From contig NZ_JAKOGG010000003.1 in assembly GCF_022321485.1 (NCBI RefSeq), positions 310,001 through 374,000 on the forward strand: a stretch of 64,000 nt of DNA, in the 5' to 3' direction. The notes below the pieces were generated by a model. The model worked only from the letters and a program-made list of their open reading frames with translations. It did no database searches and was not told the DNA's origin. This document shows, piece after piece, positions 63,201 to 64,000 of the stretch (its first letter is position 1; each line of letters opens with the position of its first letter). Both the position numbers and the translations under genes were made by a program. The stretch is from Shewanella electrica (GTDB lineage: Bacteria > Pseudomonadota > Gammaproteobacteria > Enterobacterales > Shewanellaceae).

Positions 63201-64000
63201 AAAAAGTGGGCATCAGGTGTGCGTGTTTGTGGCACATTTGAACCCCACGCAATAATGTAAGAGGCGTTGTACCAATCAGCAGACTCAGGGACGTCGGTTT
63301 GTTCTCCCCACGTCATTGGTGACGCTGGAGGCAAGTCACAATACCAGTCATAAAAGCTCAGGCAGGTACCGCCAATGAGTGACAAGTATCGCGCACCAGC
63401 AGCATACGACACCATCGACATTGCAGGGATCGGCGAAAAGCCAGCAATACGGTCGGGGCCATATTCTTTCGCAGTAAAGACATTGGATGCCGCAATGATC
63501 TCATTCACTTCTGACCAGTCAGCGCGAATAAAGTCGCCTCGGCCGCGCTGCTGCTTGTAGGTCTTCATCTTTTCTGGTGAACGAGCTATGGCAGCCCAAG
63601 CATCAACGGGATCACAATGTTGACGCCGCGCCTCTCGCCACAGCTCAATTAGACGCTTGCGTACCATGGGATATTTCACACGGTTAGCGCTGTACAAATA
63701 CCAAGAGTAACTCGCGCCGCGGGGACATCCACGAGGCTCATGGTTGGGCAGGTCTGGGCGGGTTCTAGGGTAATCGGTTTGCTGTGTTTCCCATGTGACC
63801 AAACCGTTTTTTACATATATTTTCCAACTGCAAGAGCCTGTACAGTTAACCCCATGGGTAGAACGGACAATTTTGTCATGCTGCCAGCGGCTTCTATAGC
63901 CATCCTCCCAATCTCTGTTGGTCTTAAGCGTCTGACCATGGTCATCTGCAAACGTGTCGCCCAATTGCTTGAAATAAAGGAACCTATCAAGAAACTTACT
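60242..64000 (-). CDS. narG: Respiratory nitrate reductase, molybdenum (alpha) subunit; start just outside window
   Basis: The frame is open to the window edge: the last bases encode SKFLDRFLYFKQLGDTFADDHG, so only the initiating Met lies outside and the protein has about 1254 residues. An internal TTG at 63964 is not the start. HGVNCTGSCSWKIYVKNG contains the His/Cys ligands of the FS0 cluster, and YLSLIGGTCLSFYDWYCDLPPASPMTWGEQTDVPESADWY the molybdenum-site region with its Asp ligand. The C-terminus carries the bis-MGD binding segments. NarG reduces nitrate to nitrite in the cytoplasm. It heads narGHJI. Confidence 0.97.
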   Translation of the reverse strand, partial: SKFLDRFLYFKQLGDTFADDHGQTLKTNRDWEDGYRSRWQHDKIVRSTHGVNCTGSCSWKIYVKNGLVTWETQQTDYPRTRPDLPNHEPRGCPRGASYSWYLYSANRVKYPMVRKRLIELWREARRQHCDPVDAWAAIARSPEKMKTYKQQRGRGDFIRADWSEVNEIIAASNVFTAKEYGPDRIAGFSPIPAMSMVSYAAGARYLSLIGGTCLSFYDWYCDLPPASPMTWGEQTDVPESADWYNASYIIAWGSNVPQTRTPDAHFFTEVRYKGTKTVAVTPDYSEVAKLCDQWLNPKQGTDSALSMAMGHVLLKEFHIKRQTSYFQDYARRYTDLPMLVLLEETGDGSYRAGRMLRASDLVDDLGEANNPEWKTIAIDSHTGQLVAPLGSLGFRWGEKGKWNLEAKAGNTQQDVELQLSLLEQHDQVVDVGFPYFGGTASEHFDSVPLEQTLTHKLPVKQLTLADGRQAVVTSVYDLTLANYGVERGLNDVNCAAEYHELKAYSPAWAEQVTGVPQADIIRIATEFGDNAEKTHGRSMIIVGAGVNHWYHMDMAYRSFINMLIFCGCVGQSGGGWAHYVGQEKLRPQTGWQPLAFALDWQKPPRHMNSTSFFYNHSSQWRYETLRTDELLAANADKSKFSGSLIDLNVRAERMGWLPSAPQLDTNPLSIAAQAQAAGMSTQEYTVNALKHGQIRFAAEQPDKIQNYPHNLFIWRSNLLGSSGKGHEYMLKYLLGTEHGIQGKDLGEQGAVTPEEVEWQDSPATGKLDLVVTLDFRMSSTCLYSDIVLPTATWYEKDDMNTSDMHPFIHPLSAAVDPAWESKTDWEIYKGIAKKFSELCHGHLGKETDVVTLPILHDTAAELAQPFGVKDWKKGECELVPGISAPHIIEVERDYPNTYARFTSLGPLLDKQGNGGKGINWDTQTEVDFLKQLNYSHSEGANAGRPKIESAIDAAEVILSLAPETNGQVAVKAWAALSEVTGRDHTHLARNKEEEKIRFRDIQAQPRKIISSPTWSGLEDEHVSYNACYTNVHELIPWRTLSGRQQLYQDHDWMRAFGESLVVYRPPIDTRTAQPLLGSKSNGNAEKALNFITPHQKWGIHSTYSDNLIMLTLSRGGPIVWISETDARELGIEDNDWIEAFNTNGALTARAVVSQRVPAGMVMMYHAQERIVNIPGSEITGQRGGIHNSVTRISPKPTHMIGGYGQLSYGFNYYGTVGSNRDEFVVVRKMNNVDWLDEQSNEAAQSKSEQENI

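Overview
The window looks like chromosome of a Shewanella-like gammaproteobacterium. The run rpmE, priA, argS, ftsN-like, hslV, hslU, the protein sequences and the respiratory gene content all fit that group; the genus is an inference. Gene positions, motifs and repeats were read by eye and no database was searched.

Layout. 1-11.2 kb is a core housekeeping block: malic enzyme (cut by the window edge), rpmE, a FimV-like protein, priA, argS, ftsN-like, hslVU behind a heat-shock-type promoter, and two small enzymes. 11.4-15.5 kb is a periplasmic molybdenum-hydroxylase operon (2Fe-2S subunit, molybdopterin subunit, triheme cytochrome c). 15.9-22.1 kb is a TonB receptor, binding protein, ABC transporter and methyltransferase operon with a ModE-type (molybdate) operator upstream, which suggests molybdenum rather than iron uptake. 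22.2-31.4 kb holds ubiA, uvrD, a low-GC membrane protein, azlCD, a second TonB receptor, a YbaK-type deacylase and an NAD(P)-binding protein of the atypical SDR type.

31.5-46.2 kb is a type I-F3 CRISPR-associated Tn7-like transposon (CAST): tnsA-tnsB-tnsC, cargo genes, an Xre regulator, a 13-repeat CRISPR array, and tniQ-cas8/5-cas7-cas6 without cas1 or cas2-3. The main discovery is a separate two-repeat mini-array at 36494-36581. Its single 32-nt spacer matches 26 of 32 positions of the first codons of the SDR gene (31408-31439). The transposon end begins exactly 48 bp beyond that protospacer at 31488. This is the geometry expected for guide-RNA-directed homing, here into the 5' end of an SDR gene, a site I do not recall among the commonly described I-F3 attachment sites. 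The far end of the transposon was not found; an IS256-family element with a frameshifted transposase lies where it should be.

47.6-64 kb is a nitrogen-oxide respiration and nitric-oxide defence region: a YeaR-like protein, an Fpr-like reductase and a methyltransferase behind a sigma-54 promoter and three NorR sites; norR; a second NorR paralogue with a different operator type; flavohaemoglobin hmp behind another sigma-54 promoter; a soluble chemoreceptor; nrfA; and narGHJI. Nitrate is reduced by NarGHI and nitrite by NrfA, while the two NorR circuits probably answer the NO formed on the way.
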